Positions 1 to 10,014 of a DNA stretch of 64,000 nucleotides are shown here, piece by piece. Both the position numbers and the translations under genes were made by a program. The stretch's first letter is position 1; each line of letters begins with the position of its first letter. The DNA comes from Neorhizobium sp. NCHU2750. Its GTDB lineage: Bacteria; Pseudomonadota; Alphaproteobacteria; Rhizobiales; Rhizobiaceae. The stretch is from contig NZ_CP030829.1 of NCBI RefSeq assembly GCF_003597675.1, positions 186,001-250,000 of the forward strand, read 5' to 3'. The notes under the pieces were generated by a model, which made no database searches, was not told the origin of the DNA, and saw only the letters and a program-made list of their open reading frames with translations.

Positions 1-4
1 CGAG

Positions 5-1420
5 ATGCTGATCGGCGCGCGCTTTGAAGCCGGCACGGAGAATGAAGAGCATATTCTCAACCCGAAAACCGGTGAGACCGTTCTTGATTTGCCGGAGGCC
101 TCGCTGTCCCAGATCGACGCCGCTGTCGACGCGGCGGAGAAGGCTTTCACTTCATGGGCGCATACGACACCGGGAGAGCGCTCGGCCTATCTTTTGAAGA
201 TTGCAGACGCGATTGAAAGGGACGCCGAAGGCTTCGCGACGCTCGAGGCGCTGAATTGCGGCAAGCCGATCAACTCTGTGCTTAATGACGAAATCCCTGC
301 GATCGTCGATTGCTACCGCTTCTTTGCCGGCGCGGTGCGCAATCTCCACGGTCCGGTGGCCGGCGAATACATGCCGAACCACACATCGATGATCCGCCGC
401 GATCCGATCGGCATCGTCGGCTCGATCGCGCCCTGGAACTATCCGATGATGATGATGGCCTGGAAGCTTGCTCCGGCGATCGCCGGCGGCAATGCCATCG
501 TCTTCAAACCCTCCGAACAGACGCCGCTGACGGCGCTGAAGATGGCGAAGCTGCTTGCCGGCATCTTGCCCGAGGGCGTCGTCAACATCGTGCTCGGGCG
601 GGGCGAAACTGTCGGCAATGCGCTGATCAACCACCCGAAGGTTTCCATGGTGTCGATCACCGGCGATGTCGCGACCGGCAAGAAGGTGCTTGCCGCAGCG
701 GCCAAGACGGTGAAGCGCACGCATCTGGAACTCGGCGGCAAGGCACCGGTGATCGTCTTCGACGATGCCGATATCGAGGCGGTCGTGGCCGGCATCCGGA
801 CCTTCGGCTACTATAATGCCGGGCAGGACTGCACCGCTGCTTGCCGCATCTACGCCCATGCCAAGGTCTATGACAATTTCGTCGCCGATCTCACGTCGGC
901 GGTCTCCAGCATCAAGTTCAACCTGAGCGACGATACGGAAAACGAGATCGGGCCGCTGATCTCCAAGCGCCAGCGTGATCGTGTCGAAAGCTTTGTCGCA
1001 CGCGCGTCGGAACACAAGCACATGGAGATCACCACCGGTGGCCAGAAGGCCGGAGACAAGGGTTTCTTCTTCGCCCCGACGGTGATTGCCGGTGCCACCC
1101 AGGAGGACGAGATCGTCCGCCGCGAAGTCTTCGGTCCGGTCGTTTCGGTCACGCGCTTTTCCAACGTCGAGGATGCCGTCACCTGGGCGAATGACAGCGA
1201 TTACGGCCTCGCCTCCTCCGTCTGGACCAAAGATATCGGCCGCGGGATGAAGACCGCCGCCCAGCTGCGCTATGGCTGCACCTGGATCAACACCCATTTC
1301 ATGCTGGTCAACGAGATGCCGCATGGCGGGCTTAAACAGTCCGGCTATGGCAAGGACATGTCCGTCTATGCGCTGGAGGATTACACGGCCGTCCGGCACG
1401 TCATGATCAACCACGGATGA
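5..1420 (+). CDS. patD: Gamma-aminobutyraldehyde dehydrogenase (PatD/YdcW type)
   Basis: NAD-dependent aldehyde dehydrogenase that oxidises 4-aminobutyraldehyde to GABA in putrescine breakdown; cytoplasmic. The 471-residue protein has the oxyanion Asn in PWNYP (N145), the general base Glu in LELGG (E242) and the nucleophile Cys in GQDCTA (C276). Long stretches agree with E. coli YdcW ([34 protein letters not shown]), which separates it from generic betaine-aldehyde dehydrogenases. The ATG lies only four bases from the window edge. The E. coli protein is a few residues longer at the N terminus, so the true start may lie outside. Substrate is inferred from similarity; other amino-aldehydes are possible. 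Confidence 0.88.
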   Translation: MLIGARFEAGTENEEHILNPKTGETVLDLPEASLSQIDAAVDAAEKAFTSWAHTTPGERSAYLLKIADAIERDAEGFATLEALNCGKPINSVLNDEIPAIVDCYRFFAGAVRNLHGPVAGEYMPNHTSMIRRDPIGIVGSIAPWNYPMMMMAWKLAPAIAGGNAIVFKPSEQTPLTALKMAKLLAGILPEGVVNIVLGRGETVGNALINHPKVSMVSITGDVATGKKVLAAAAKTVKRTHLELGGKAPVIVFDDADIEAVVAGIRTFGYYNAGQDCTAACRIYAHAKVYDNFVADLTSAVSSIKFNLSDDTENEIGPLISKRQRDRVESFVARASEHKHMEITTGGQKAGDKGFFFAPTVIAGATQEDEIVRREVFGPVVSVTRFSNVEDAVTWANDSDYGLASSVWTKDIGRGMKTAAQLRYGCTWINTHFMLVNEMPHGGLKQSGYGKDMSVYALEDYTAVRHVMINHG

Positions 1421-1846
1421 ACGAAATATTGGCGGTGACGATCGTTAGCTCGGGCGTCTTCACTACAAGGCGCCGGTAGTCACACCGGCTTCAACGTGCC
1501 GAGTCATGCACGGCACGCTGCATCCCAATACTCTTTGCGGCCGTCGAAGGCGCGGCAACCATGGTTGCCGCTTCGATAGTAGCGGCCGAACCTGAGGCGC
1601 CAACTTCATTCGCGAGCACATCGCCAATCTCAAGGTCATCGTCGAAGACATACATCTATTGGCGATCACAATTATTTGTGTTCGAATGCCATCAATATTT
1701 TCGGGGCCATTTCCAGATCGCGCCGACCTGCGTTGACATGCGAACCACCAACGTATCCGCCGCTTATCAAGGCGGCGCATCCACATCCTGCGCTTGCCAC
1801 AACATGGCGAAGTCGATGGGGCTGACGGATGGCAAATTCAAAAAAA

Positions 1847-1864
1847 CGGTTTTTGTGAAAACCG
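1847..1864 (+). promoter_or_regulatory. Inverted repeat next to the cyd FixK-like box
   Basis: CGGTTTT, a TGTG loop and AAAACCG form a perfect 7-bp stem just before the TTGA-N6-GCAA box. It could be a terminator for upstream transcription or part of a regulator site. No T-run follows, so its role is unclear. Confidence 0.35.
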
Positions 1865-1865
1865 A

Positions 1866-1879
1866 TTGATTAAACGCAA
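1866..1879 (+). promoter_or_regulatory. FixK/FnrN-type box upstream of cydA
   Basis: TTGATTAAACGCAA matches the FixK2 consensus TTG(A/C)-N6-(T/G)CAA at every defined position and the FNR half-site TTGAT on the left. It lies about 115 bases before the cydA start, which suits activation of a high-affinity oxidase under low oxygen. Function is inferred from the consensus only. Confidence 0.55.
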
Positions 1880-1994
1880 ATAGCCGCTTCCTTAGAGCGA
1901 TTATAGAACTTGCCAGCATCCGAAAAGCGACGAGTCCAAGACCATTTCCAAGGCTCGCCAGCCAACACGTCTTACAATCCAGAAAGGACGTTGC

Positions 1995-3578
1995 ATGTTC
2001 GACCCGTTGCTAGTCGACCTCTCGCGACTTCAATTTGCCCTTACGGCGCTATACCATTTTCTTTTCGTTCCCTTGACGCTCGGCCTCGCCATCATGATTG
2101 CCATGATGGAAACGGTTTTTGTCATGACTCGCCGAACCATCTGGCGCGACATGACGAAGTTCTGGGGCGTCCTGTTCGGCATCAACTTCGCGCTCGGTGT
2201 GGCCACAGGCATTACGATGGAATTTCAGTTCGGCATGAACTGGGCTTTCTATTCCCACTATGTCGGTGACATTTTCGGCGCGCCGCTGGCAATCGAGGGC
2301 CTGATGGCCTTCTTTCTCGAAGCGACTTTTGTCGGCCTGTTCTTCTTCGGTTGGGATCGCCTTTCGCCCCGCGCGCACATGATCGTGACATGGCTGATGG
2401 CACTCGGCACCAATTTCTCCGCGCTCTGGATCCTGATCGCCAATGGCTGGATGCAGAACCCGGTCGGTGCTGCGTTCAATCCCGATACGATGCGCATGGA
2501 AGTGACGGACTTCATGGCCGTGCTCTTCAATCCGGTGGCCCAGGCCAAGTTCGTTCATACCGTCTCTGCCGGTTATCTCTGTGCCGCGACCTTCGTGCTC
2601 GGTATCTCGGGTTGGTATCTGCTGCGTGACCGTCACGTGGCCCTTGCCCGGCGCTCGTTCGTCATCGCCGCTGCCTTCGGCCTCGCGTCGGCACTGTCGG
2701 TAATCGTGCTGGGCGACGAAAGCGGCTATGCGCTGACCGATAACCAGAAGATGAAGCTCGCAGCCATCGAGGCGATGTGGGAGACGGAGCCTGCTCCGGC
2801 GTCCTTCACCGCCATCGGCATTCCGAGCCTGACGGATCGCAAGACCTATTTCGGCGTCCACATTCCGTGGGTGATGGGTTTGATCGGGACCCGTTCGGTC
2901 GACAAGCAGATCGATGGTATTGATCAACTGGTCGAGAAGGCGGAAGTTCGTATCCGCAATGGTATCGGCGCATATGATGCGCTCGAGAAGCTGAAGGTCG
3001 ACCACAATGACAGCGCCGCACGCGCTGATTTCGAGGCCAAGTCCAAGGATCTTGGTTACGCCCTCCTCCTCAAGCAGTTCATTGCCGACCCCCGCCAGGC
3101 AACGGACGATCAGATCAAGCAAGCCGCCTGGTCGTCGGTTCCGGAAGTCCCGGCCCTATTTTTCGGCTTCCGCATCATGGTCGCCTGCGGTTTCGCGCTC
3201 CTCATCGTCTTTGCCGTCTCGCTCTGGCACACGGCGCGGGAAGAGACTGCTCCCCGCTGGCTGTTCAGGATCGCGGTTCTGGCCCTTCCTTTGCCATGGG
3301 TGGCTATCGAACTCGGCTGGTTCGTCGCAGAATTCGGCCGGCAGCCCTGGATCATCGATGGCGTGCTTCCAACCGCCCTCGCGACATCCGAACTCGGTAT
3401 CTACAATCTCATCATCTCCATCGCCGGCTTTGTCGCCCTCTACAGTACGCTCGCCGTGATCGAGGTCCGCCTCATGCTGGCCGCGATCCGCAAGGGGCCG
3501 GAAATCGCCGACGTCGTCGATGACTGGGCTCCGACGCCGCCAGCGGCTCGCAGCTCCATGCCGCAGGCCGGCGAGTGA
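1995..3578 (+). CDS. cydA: Cytochrome bd ubiquinol oxidase subunit I
   Basis: Haem-carrying subunit of the bd oxidase; it oxidises ubiquinol and reduces O2 in the inner membrane. 527 residues, E. coli CydA size. The haem ligands H21, H188 and M395 (E. coli H19, H186, M393) are present, as are E101 and E109 of the proton/haem d region and the GRQPW motif. The long C-terminal Q-loop of the bd-I type is recognisable (ATRS-like GTRSVDKQIDG and RIRNGIGAYDALEKL). An AGAAAGGA ribosome site precedes the ATG. It is first in the cydABXDC run, with cydB 22 bases downstream. The quinol-binding region reads LGDESGYAL. Confidence 0.97.
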   Translation: MFDPLLVDLSRLQFALTALYHFLFVPLTLGLAIMIAMMETVFVMTRRTIWRDMTKFWGVLFGINFALGVATGITMEFQFGMNWAFYSHYVGDIFGAPLAIEGLMAFFLEATFVGLFFFGWDRLSPRAHMIVTWLMALGTNFSALWILIANGWMQNPVGAAFNPDTMRMEVTDFMAVLFNPVAQAKFVHTVSAGYLCAATFVLGISGWYLLRDRHVALARRSFVIAAAFGLASALSVIVLGDESGYALTDNQKMKLAAIEAMWETEPAPASFTAIGIPSLTDRKTYFGVHIPWVMGLIGTRSVDKQIDGIDQLVEKAEVRIRNGIGAYDALEKLKVDHNDSAARADFEAKSKDLGYALLLKQFIADPRQATDDQIKQAAWSSVPEVPALFFGFRIMVACGFALLIVFAVSLWHTAREETAPRWLFRIAVLALPLPWVAIELGWFVAEFGRQPWIIDGVLPTALATSELGIYNLIISIAGFVALYSTLAVIEVRLMLAAIRKGPEIADVVDDWAPTPPAARSSMPQAGE

Positions 3579-3600
3579 AACCATAAACGGGATAAATCCA

Positions 3601-4755
3601 ATGATCGATTTTTTGTTCAGCTATGAGACGCTGCGCATCATCTGGTGGATCTTGCTGGGTGTGCTGCTGATCGGATTTGCCGTCATGGACGGTTTCGACA
3701 TGGGCGTAGGCGCACTTCTGCCCTTCGTCGCCAAGGAGGATATAGAACGCCGCGTGGCCATCAACACGATCGGCCCGGTCTGGGAAGGCAACCAGGTCTG
3801 GTTCATCCTCGGAGGCGGCGCCATCTTCGCCGCTTGGCCTGCTCTTTATGCCCTGAGCTTCTCAGGCTTCTATCTCGCCATGCTGCTGGTGCTGTTCTCG
3901 CTGATCCTACGGCCTGTAGGTTTCAAATACCGGTCGAAGCGGCCGGATCAGGCATGGCGCAACCGTTGGGATTGGGCACTGTTCATCGGTGGTGCCGTTC
4001 CAGCGCTCATCTTCGGCGTCGCCATCGGCAATACTCTGCAGGGTGTGCCCTACCACCTGACGCCCGACCTGCGGCCGATCTATGAAGGAACGCTGATCGG
4101 ACTTCTCAATCCACTGGGTCTCTATTGCGGCATTGTTTCGCTAGCCATGCTCGTTATGCATGGTGCCGCCTGGCTGACCTTCAAGGCTGAAGGCATTGTC
4201 GCCGACAGGGCAAGGGCAATTGGCGCAAAGGTGGCACTTGTCGTTGCCATCCTGTTCGCCGGCGGCGGCCTGCTGATCTGGGCCGGCCTATTTGGGGGCT
4301 ACAAGGTCACCTCGCCGATCGTTTGGGATGGCCCCTCCAATCCGCTATTGAAGACGGTCGTTGCCGATAGCGGTGCCTGGCTTGCCAATTTCAACGCTCA
4401 CCCGGTTCTCTGGATCGTGCCGATCCTCGGTGTGGTTCTGCCGCTTGCCGTATCCCTTGGCTTCACGGTTCGCAGCGAAGGCCTGACCCTGATCGCTTCC
4501 AAGTTTTCAATCGCGATGATCATTGCAACGGTCGGCCTCTCGATGTTTCCCATCCTGTTGCCGTCCAGCACTCATCCGGTCCACTCGCTTGCCGTATTCG
4601 ACGCATCGTCCAGCCATTCGACCTTGCGGACCATGCTGATTGCAACGGTCATCTTCATGCCGCTCATCATTCTCTATACAGCGTGGGTCTACCATGTCCT
4701 CTGGGGCAAGGTATCCGCGAAGGATATCGAGAAGGGCGGCCATTCGGTTTACTGA
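3601..4755 (+). CDS. cydB: Cytochrome bd ubiquinol oxidase subunit II
   Basis: Structural partner of CydA in the bd oxidase, an integral membrane protein of 384 residues with several hydrophobic helices. It shows the hallmark N-terminal region with GFAVMDGFDMGVG and GPVWEGNQVWFI. The ATG at 3601 is preferred over a longer in-frame start at 3520, which would overlap cydA. The C terminus leads straight to cydX after 19 bases, so cydA, cydB and cydX are almost surely co-transcribed. Confidence 0.97.
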   Translation: MIDFLFSYETLRIIWWILLGVLLIGFAVMDGFDMGVGALLPFVAKEDIERRVAINTIGPVWEGNQVWFILGGGAIFAAWPALYALSFSGFYLAMLLVLFSLILRPVGFKYRSKRPDQAWRNRWDWALFIGGAVPALIFGVAIGNTLQGVPYHLTPDLRPIYEGTLIGLLNPLGLYCGIVSLAMLVMHGAAWLTFKAEGIVADRARAIGAKVALVVAILFAGGGLLIWAGLFGGYKVTSPIVWDGPSNPLLKTVVADSGAWLANFNAHPVLWIVPILGVVLPLAVSLGFTVRSEGLTLIASKFSIAMIIATVGLSMFPILLPSSTHPVHSLAVFDASSSHSTLRTMLIATVIFMPLIILYTAWVYHVLWGKVSAKDIEKGGHSVY

Positions 4756-4774
4756 TCAGGAAAGAGACAGGATC

Positions 4775-4906
4775 ATGTGGTATTTTGCATGGATATTGGG
4801 CCTGGGCCTGGCGGCAACCGTCGGCATTCTGAACGCCCTCTGGTACGAGCTCCGGACGGTCCGCGAACAACCGACGGACACTGCGCCAAAGCTGCCGACC
4901 CCTTGA
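4775..4906 (+). CDS. cydX: Cytochrome bd small subunit CydX
   Basis: A 43-residue single-helix protein beginning MWYFAWILG, the diagnostic CydX motif, followed by a hydrophobic helix and a polar tail with LWYELRTV. CydX packs against CydA and stabilises the haem centres. The ATG follows an AGGAAAGAGA ribosome site, 19 bases after the cydB stop. A gap of about 115 bases separates it from cydD. Confidence 0.93.
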   Translation: MWYFAWILGLGLAATVGILNALWYELRTVREQPTDTAPKLPTP

Positions 4907-5020
4907 GATCGGTTCCGTCAGGGGCAAACCATACGGCCTCCTGACCCATAAGACATCCACGCGCCGGCACTGTCGTCGCGTGGATGGTCCACCCATTCAC
5001 CTGATTGCAGCGCATTGAGA

Positions 5021-6679
5021 ATGGAAGGCACGGATTTGCCAGTCACCCCCAATTCCCCTCGTGTCGAACCTGCCTTCGATGCGCTGAACGTAGCAAAGAG
5101 CGCCGCAAAACCCTGGCTGCGGCAGGTCATTGCGGTGCAGATCGTCAGGCTCTGTCTTCGACTGGCATTTTCCGTCCTTGCCGCCATCTGCGTCGGCCGG
5201 CTCGTCATGGCGCTGGACGTGGATGTCTGGCTCGTCGGCTCGACGCTTCTCTGTCTTCTGGCTGCCAGCATGGCAACCTGGCTCGGTGACGATCAACAGG
5301 CGCGGGCGGAAACGCAGGTCACTTACACCATCCGCAGCGCGTTCCTGAACAGACTTGGACATCTCCCGGCCCGACAAATCACTTCAGACGCAACAGGTAC
5401 GTGGGTCGTTGCCATGCAACGGTACCCCGAGGCTCTGTCGGCGCTCGTGATCGGCCATCGCGCAGCATCGCAGATGATGGGGCTCGGACCGCTTGTCTGC
5501 GCCGCGCTGCTGGCCATCGTTTCATGGCAGGCAGCAGTCCTTGTTCTCTGTCTGACGCCGGTGATGATCGTCTTTTTCGTGCTGGTGGGAACAGCAATCC
5601 GGGAGAGAGCGGACGCACAGGCAGAAGCCTTGCAGCGATTGGCCGGCCAGTTCGCCGATCGGATCAGAACCCTGCCGACGATCCTCGCCAACCATGCCCT
5701 TGCATCAGAGGAAGCCAAGCTCGCTCACCGGCTGGCCATCCATGCGCGCAAGACAATGGGCGTCCTGTCCATCGCCTTCATCAACGCCGGCATCATCGAC
5801 TTCTTCTCGTCGCTGTCGATCGCGATGCTTGCCGTATTCCTCGGACTCGGACACCTACACCTTATTGAAATCCCTGGATTTTCCAATCTTGATCTGTGGC
5901 AGAGCCTGCTGATCCTGATGGTCGCGCCCGACTATTTCGCACCCTTCCGCCGTTTTTCGGAACAGTATCACGCCAAGGCCGAAGGTGCTGCAGCCGCTCT
6001 AGCACTGGACGGCCTGTTGCAAAAGGAGGACATGACTGGACAACAGCCGCCGGCACTTGCCCATCTTGCCATCTCACTACCGGAACATGGGCTCGTTGCG
6101 ATAACTGGTCCGAGTGGCTGCGGAAAATCGACATTGCTGAGACAACTGACCGGTATCGAGCGGACTGCCGGCAAGGTGGTGGACGATACGGCCAACGGGA
6201 AAAGGGCCGATGGCCGACACGCCGTCGCCGCTCGACAAAATCCGTTGGCCGAGACCGAGATTGCGTGGGTCGCGACCGACGCATTCCTACCGGAAGGCAC
6301 TTTGCGCGACGTTATCGGCGGCCATCAGGATCGACACACCGACGGCTCGATAGCGGATTTGGCAAAGCGGCTGGGCCTGCTGGACGAAAGCCTCTTGCCA
6401 AACGGCCTGAGCGAGCACTTGCTGCTCGGCGCAACAAACCTCTCCGGCGGTCAGAGACTTCGGCTGATCCTGGCGCGGGCAATCATCTCCGGGCATACGA
6501 TCGTTGCCGACGAACCGACCGCCAAGCTCGATCCCCGTTCGGCCGACCTCGTGCGGACAATGCTTGTCGCTATGGCAAATGATCGCCTCGTTGTGGTCGC
6601 AACCCACGATCCGATGCTGGCGGCCTCCGCAACACAGATCATCGACCTCGCCGAGCAGAACAAGGAGGAAGCAGCATGA
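5021..6679 (+). CDS. cydD: Thiol reductant ABC exporter subunit CydD
   Basis: One half of the CydDC heterodimer, which exports glutathione/cysteine and is needed to assemble cytochrome bd. About 552 residues: an N-terminal membrane domain with roughly six helices (residues 30-310), then an ATPase domain with Walker A GPSGCGKST near 363, signature LSGGQ near 474 and Walker B VADEPT near 496. A TTG six bases upstream (5015) is an alternative start. The gene overlaps cydC by four bases (ATGA), indicating translational coupling. Confidence 0.9.
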   Translation: MEGTDLPVTPNSPRVEPAFDALNVAKSAAKPWLRQVIAVQIVRLCLRLAFSVLAAICVGRLVMALDVDVWLVGSTLLCLLAASMATWLGDDQQARAETQVTYTIRSAFLNRLGHLPARQITSDATGTWVVAMQRYPEALSALVIGHRAASQMMGLGPLVCAALLAIVSWQAAVLVLCLTPVMIVFFVLVGTAIRERADAQAEALQRLAGQFADRIRTLPTILANHALASEEAKLAHRLAIHARKTMGVLSIAFINAGIIDFFSSLSIAMLAVFLGLGHLHLIEIPGFSNLDLWQSLLILMVAPDYFAPFRRFSEQYHAKAEGAAAALALDGLLQKEDMTGQQPPALAHLAISLPEHGLVAITGPSGCGKSTLLRQLTGIERTAGKVVDDTANGKRADGRHAVAARQNPLAETEIAWVATDAFLPEGTLRDVIGGHQDRHTDGSIADLAKRLGLLDESLLPNGLSEHLLLGATNLSGGQRLRLILARAIISGHTIVADEPTAKLDPRSADLVRTMLVAMANDRLVVVATHDPMLAASATQIIDLAEQNKEEAA

Positions 6680-8262
6680 GCGACCTTGCGACCGGGCTGC
6701 GTTCAAAGGACTGGCGAAGGGCGCTTAGTCTCTCCGTCGTTGCCATGATCTGCGGTGTCCTGCTTGGTGGCCTGTCCGCCTGGTTCCTCGGTAGCGTTGC
6801 CATAGCCGGGCTCACCGCGGCCGCCGCAACATTCAACTTCCACGTCCCGGCAGCCTTTGTCCGCCTGTTTGCAATCGGCCGAACCGCCGCGCGTTATGGA
6901 GAGCGGCTTTTCGGCCACAAGGCGGCATTGTCCGACCAGGTGGAGCATCGTGTCCACCTCTTCGCCTCGGTTGCTGCTGCCCCGCAGACGCGCCAAGCCG
7001 GTTGGCAACTGGGCGACGAAAGCCGGCTCTCGAATTATCTCGATGATGTCGAGGATGTCGATTTCGCCAAATTGCGCGCCGATCTGCCGCTGGCATCGTC
7101 GCTGATCGGCCTCTGCGGGCTGATCAGCGCCAGCCTGGTGCTCGTGCCTTATGCCGTCCTGCCGATCGTGGCCAGCATCCTGCTGCTTGTCTGGCGAGGA
7201 AAGGCTCTGGCCTTCGGTGGCTCGTCGGACTGGTCGGCTGGCCGCCTGCAGCGTCTGAACGCGGGTGCGCTCTTCGGTGCCGCCATGAGTTCAGTCGTTC
7301 CGCTCAAGGCCGAGCGGCGCTGGGACACGACCTGCAACGACGTGCTTGCCACAATGCAGGAGGCGGATGCGCGAGCCGCATCAGTGCGTCGTCGACAGGC
7401 CCGTTACGACGCGGCCGTATCGATGCTCGGCCCATGGGCTGGAGCGCTCGTTCTTGCCACGGCCTGGTTTGCGGGCTCACGCGGCGAAGCCCTCTTCCCG
7501 CCGGTCTTTCTTGCCTTTGGCTGGCTGGCCTTCGGCGAAACACTCGGCGCAGCATCGCGGATCATCGTTGCGAAGTTTCGCCGGGATGCGGCGAACCCAA
7601 CACTTGCTCTTGCCGTTACTCCGAGGGCAGCACCCGCAAAAGACTACCCCGACCTGCCGGAGATGCGGATCGACGGATTGAGACGCCAGTCTCCGGCCGG
7701 CCGTATCATCGGCGCGTCTCCGATATCCCTGGCATTGCGTCGTGGGAAACCGGTGATGCTGATCGGCGCAAGCGGCACGGGCAAGACCAGCCTGCTCAAA
7801 CAGATCGCCGGCTGGCTGGGTGACGACGTCTTTCGCGTACCGGCAGGTCCACTCGATGCGTCCACGCGTCGCGAACTTTCGACGCTCGTGCTGCATGACG
7901 CCGCCGTACTTTCAGACACAGTGCGTGCCAATCTCTTTGCCCCCGGCTGCGAAGATGAGACGCTCTGGAAGGCACTCTCCGCAGTGGAACTCGATGATCG
8001 TATCCGGCAGGCCGGTGGTCTCGATGCCTGGATCAGACAGGACCAACTGTCGCTTGGCGAAGCTCAGCGATTGAACCTGGCGAGAGCATGGCTGAGCCCG
8101 AGCCCGATCATCCTGATAGACGAGCCGACCGAGCATCTCGGCGTTGAACAGGGCCGCAGAATTCTACGGCGCCTTGCCACCCATCTGGAAGACCGGATCA
8201 CGGTGATTGCCACGCACGACATCCGGTGCCTGCCCGGGCAAGTGGTAATCGATCTGGAATAG
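6676..8262 (+). CDS. cydC: Thiol reductant ABC exporter subunit CydC
   Basis: Partner of CydD; 528 residues with an N-terminal membrane domain and a C-terminal ATPase domain. Walker A is GASGTGKTS (about 362-370) and Walker B is ILIDEPT (about 477). The ABC signature reads LSLGEAQR instead of LSGGQ, and the D-loop region EHLG is also unusual. Start overlaps the cydD stop. Divergent ATPase motifs are common in one half of heterodimeric exporters, so the pair may have one consensus and one degenerate site. The gene stops abruptly next to a fragment of another gene. Confidence 0.9.
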   Translation: MSDLATGLRSKDWRRALSLSVVAMICGVLLGGLSAWFLGSVAIAGLTAAAATFNFHVPAAFVRLFAIGRTAARYGERLFGHKAALSDQVEHRVHLFASVAAAPQTRQAGWQLGDESRLSNYLDDVEDVDFAKLRADLPLASSLIGLCGLISASLVLVPYAVLPIVASILLLVWRGKALAFGGSSDWSAGRLQRLNAGALFGAAMSSVVPLKAERRWDTTCNDVLATMQEADARAASVRRRQARYDAAVSMLGPWAGALVLATAWFAGSRGEALFPPVFLAFGWLAFGETLGAASRIIVAKFRRDAANPTLALAVTPRAAPAKDYPDLPEMRIDGLRRQSPAGRIIGASPISLALRRGKPVMLIGASGTGKTSLLKQIAGWLGDDVFRVPAGPLDASTRRELSTLVLHDAAVLSDTVRANLFAPGCEDETLWKALSAVELDDRIRQAGGLDAWIRQDQLSLGEAQRLNLARAWLSPSPIILIDEPTEHLGVEQGRRILRRLATHLEDRITVIATHDIRCLPGQVVIDLE

Positions 8263-8455
8263 CAAGCCGCGCACGGCGCTGCGCATCGGTGCGAACGATA
8301 TCGCCCGGCTGGGCTATCGCGATGACGGCATCAAGGTGCTGGCGGTGCTGATTGCCGACGTGGTGCTTTCCCGTCGCGGGGCGGATGCGGTGCGGGCCGG
8401 CATTGTCGAGCTTGCCGACCGGTATCCGGGCATCGATCCGCGTTTTTCGCTCTGA
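8261..8455 (+). pseudogene. 3' fragment of an unrelated gene, possibly SHMT-like
   Basis: Directly at the cydC stop, the frame starting at 8261 stays open for about 64 residues (TALRIGANDIARLGYRDD to ELADRYPGIDPRFSL) and then stops. It has no start codon or ribosome site of its own. The ALRIG-N-IARLG pattern recalls the C-terminal end of serine hydroxymethyltransferase-like PLP enzymes, but this is a weak call. It looks like the tail of a gene truncated when the cyd block came in. Confidence 0.45.
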
Positions 8456-8504
8456 GAGCTATCCTGGATAGATGCGGGGCCTGAAACAGAACATCATGCA
8501 TGAA

Positions 8505-8528
8505 AAAGGGCCGGAAATCCGGCCCTTT
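8505..8528 (-). terminator. Rho-independent terminator after pntB
   Basis: A 10-bp perfect stem (AAAGGGCCGG / CCGGCCCTTT) with an AAAT loop, flanked by A and T runs on both sides, 20 bases beyond the pntB stop. It can work in both directions and closes the dctP-dctQM-pntAB unit. Confidence 0.8.
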
Positions 8529-8548
8529 CTGCATTCTGGTGTCTTGCC

Positions 8549-9994
8549 TTACTTGATCATCGGCAGGAGTTCGGAGACCGACTTCTTGGCGTCGCCATAG
8601 AACATGCGGGTGTTCTCCTTGTAGAAGAGCGGGTTCTCGATGCCGGAATAGCCCGTACCCTGGCCGCGCTTGGAGACGAAGACCTGCTTGGCCTTCCAGA
8701 CTTCGAGCACCGGCATGCCGGCGATCGGCGAGTTCGGGTCTTCCTGGGCGGCCGGATTGACGATGTCGTTGGAGCCGATGACGATGACGACGTCGGTATT
8801 GGGGAAATCGTCGTTGATCTCGTCCATTTCCATGACGATGTCGTAGGGCACCTTGGCTTCTGCGAGCAGCACGTTCATGTGGCCCGGCAGACGGCCGGCG
8901 ACCGGGTGGATGGCAAAGCGGACTTCCTTGCCGGCTGCACGCAGCTTGCGGGTCAGTTCGGAAACCGCCTGCTGCGCCTGCGCCACTGCCATGCCATAGC
9001 CCGGGACGATGATGACGCTGTCGGCATCGTTCAAGGCATTGGCCACACCTTCGGCATCGATGGCGATCTGCTCGCCCGAGATCTCCATCGCCGGACCCGT
9101 CGTGCCGCCGAAGCCGCCGAGGATGACGGAGACGAAGGAGCGGTTCATCGCCTTGCACATGATGTAGGAGAGGATCGCGCCGGACGAGCCGACCAATGCG
9201 CCGGTGACGATCAGAAGATCGTTGCCGAGGGTGAAGCCGATCGCTGCCGCGGCCCAGCCGGAATAGCTGTTCAGCATCGAGACGACGACCGGCATGTCGG
9301 CGCCGCCAATGCCCATGATCAGGTGATAGCCGATGAAGAAGGCGAGCAACGTCATTGCGATCAGCGTCCATGCACCGCCGCCGCCGAAATAGCAGAGCAG
9401 CAGCATGAAGGAGAGGATCGCAGCACCGGCATTCAGCACATGGCCGCCGGGCAGTTTCTTCGCCTTGCCATCGACCTTGCCGGCCAGCTTGCCGAAGGCG
9501 ACGACCGAACCGGTGAAGGTGACCGCACCGATGAAGACGCCGAGAAAGACCTCGACCTTCATGATCGCAAGCTCGACCGGATCCTTGTGGGCGATGATGG
9601 CGGAGAAGCCTTCAAGCGCTGCACGGCCAGCCTCGTCCAGCCCGCCGACACGCCAGGCTTCGATATGGGCATTGTAGCCGATGAAGACGGCGGCAAGGCC
9701 GACGAAGGAGTGGAGGGCAGCGACAAGCTGCGGCATTTCCGTCATCTGCACGCGGTTGGCGACATAATAGCCGGCGATGGAACCGGCGGCGACCATGATC
9801 AGGATGATCAGGCCGATACCGAAACTGGTGGCCACGCCCGGGCCGAAGAAGGTGGCGATGACGGCGAGCGCCATGCCGATAATGCCGTACCAGACGGCGC
9901 GCTTGGCGCTCTCCTGACCGGAAAGGCCGCCGAGCGACAGGATGAAAAGAACAGCCGAAGAGATATAGGCGGCCGAAACGATACCGATCGTCAT
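8549..9994 (-). CDS. pntB: NAD(P) transhydrogenase subunit beta
   Basis: Membrane and NADP(H)-binding subunit of the proton-translocating transhydrogenase, which makes NADPH from NADH using the proton gradient. 481 residues with about nine hydrophobic helices in the N-terminal two thirds, then the soluble NADP domain with [12 protein letters not shown] and [11 protein letters not shown]. Starts 20 bases after pntA. The full-length beta subunit matches E. coli PntB (462 residues). Confidence 0.96.
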   Translation of the reverse strand: MTIGIVSAAYISSAVLFILSLGGLSGQESAKRAVWYGIIGMALAVIATFFGPGVATSFGIGLIILIMVAAGSIAGYYVANRVQMTEMPQLVAALHSFVGLAAVFIGYNAHIEAWRVGGLDEAGRAALEGFSAIIAHKDPVELAIMKVEVFLGVFIGAVTFTGSVVAFGKLAGKVDGKAKKLPGGHVLNAGAAILSFMLLLCYFGGGGAWTLIAMTLLAFFIGYHLIMGIGGADMPVVVSMLNSYSGWAAAAIGFTLGNDLLIVTGALVGSSGAILSYIMCKAMNRSFVSVILGGFGGTTGPAMEISGEQIAIDAEGVANALNDADSVIIVPGYGMAVAQAQQAVSELTRKLRAAGKEVRFAIHPVAGRLPGHMNVLLAEAKVPYDIVMEMDEINDDFPNTDVVIVIGSNDIVNPAAQEDPNSPIAGMPVLEVWKAKQVFVSKRGQGTGYSGIENPLFYKENTRMFYGDAKKSVSELLPMIK

Positions 9995-10014
9995 GTGAAT
10001 AACCCCCTACGCAC

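Larger units (their letters stand above)
1421..1994. other. Gene-poor stretch upstream of cydA, with possible gene debris
   Basis: No convincing gene in 574 bases. A minus-strand reading frame ending near 1497 and running from about 1652 translates to a segment with FDDDLEIGDVLANEV, which faintly resembles the start of a response-regulator receiver domain, but it lacks the rest of the domain and a ribosome site. It may be a relic. The right end holds the cydA promoter region (hairpin and FixK-like box, listed separately). Confidence 0.4.

Noticed and set aside
1463..1869. Two overlapping frames of about 100 codons upstream of cydA
   Set aside because: No ribosome site, no recognisable product and atypical composition; treated as noncoding or debris.
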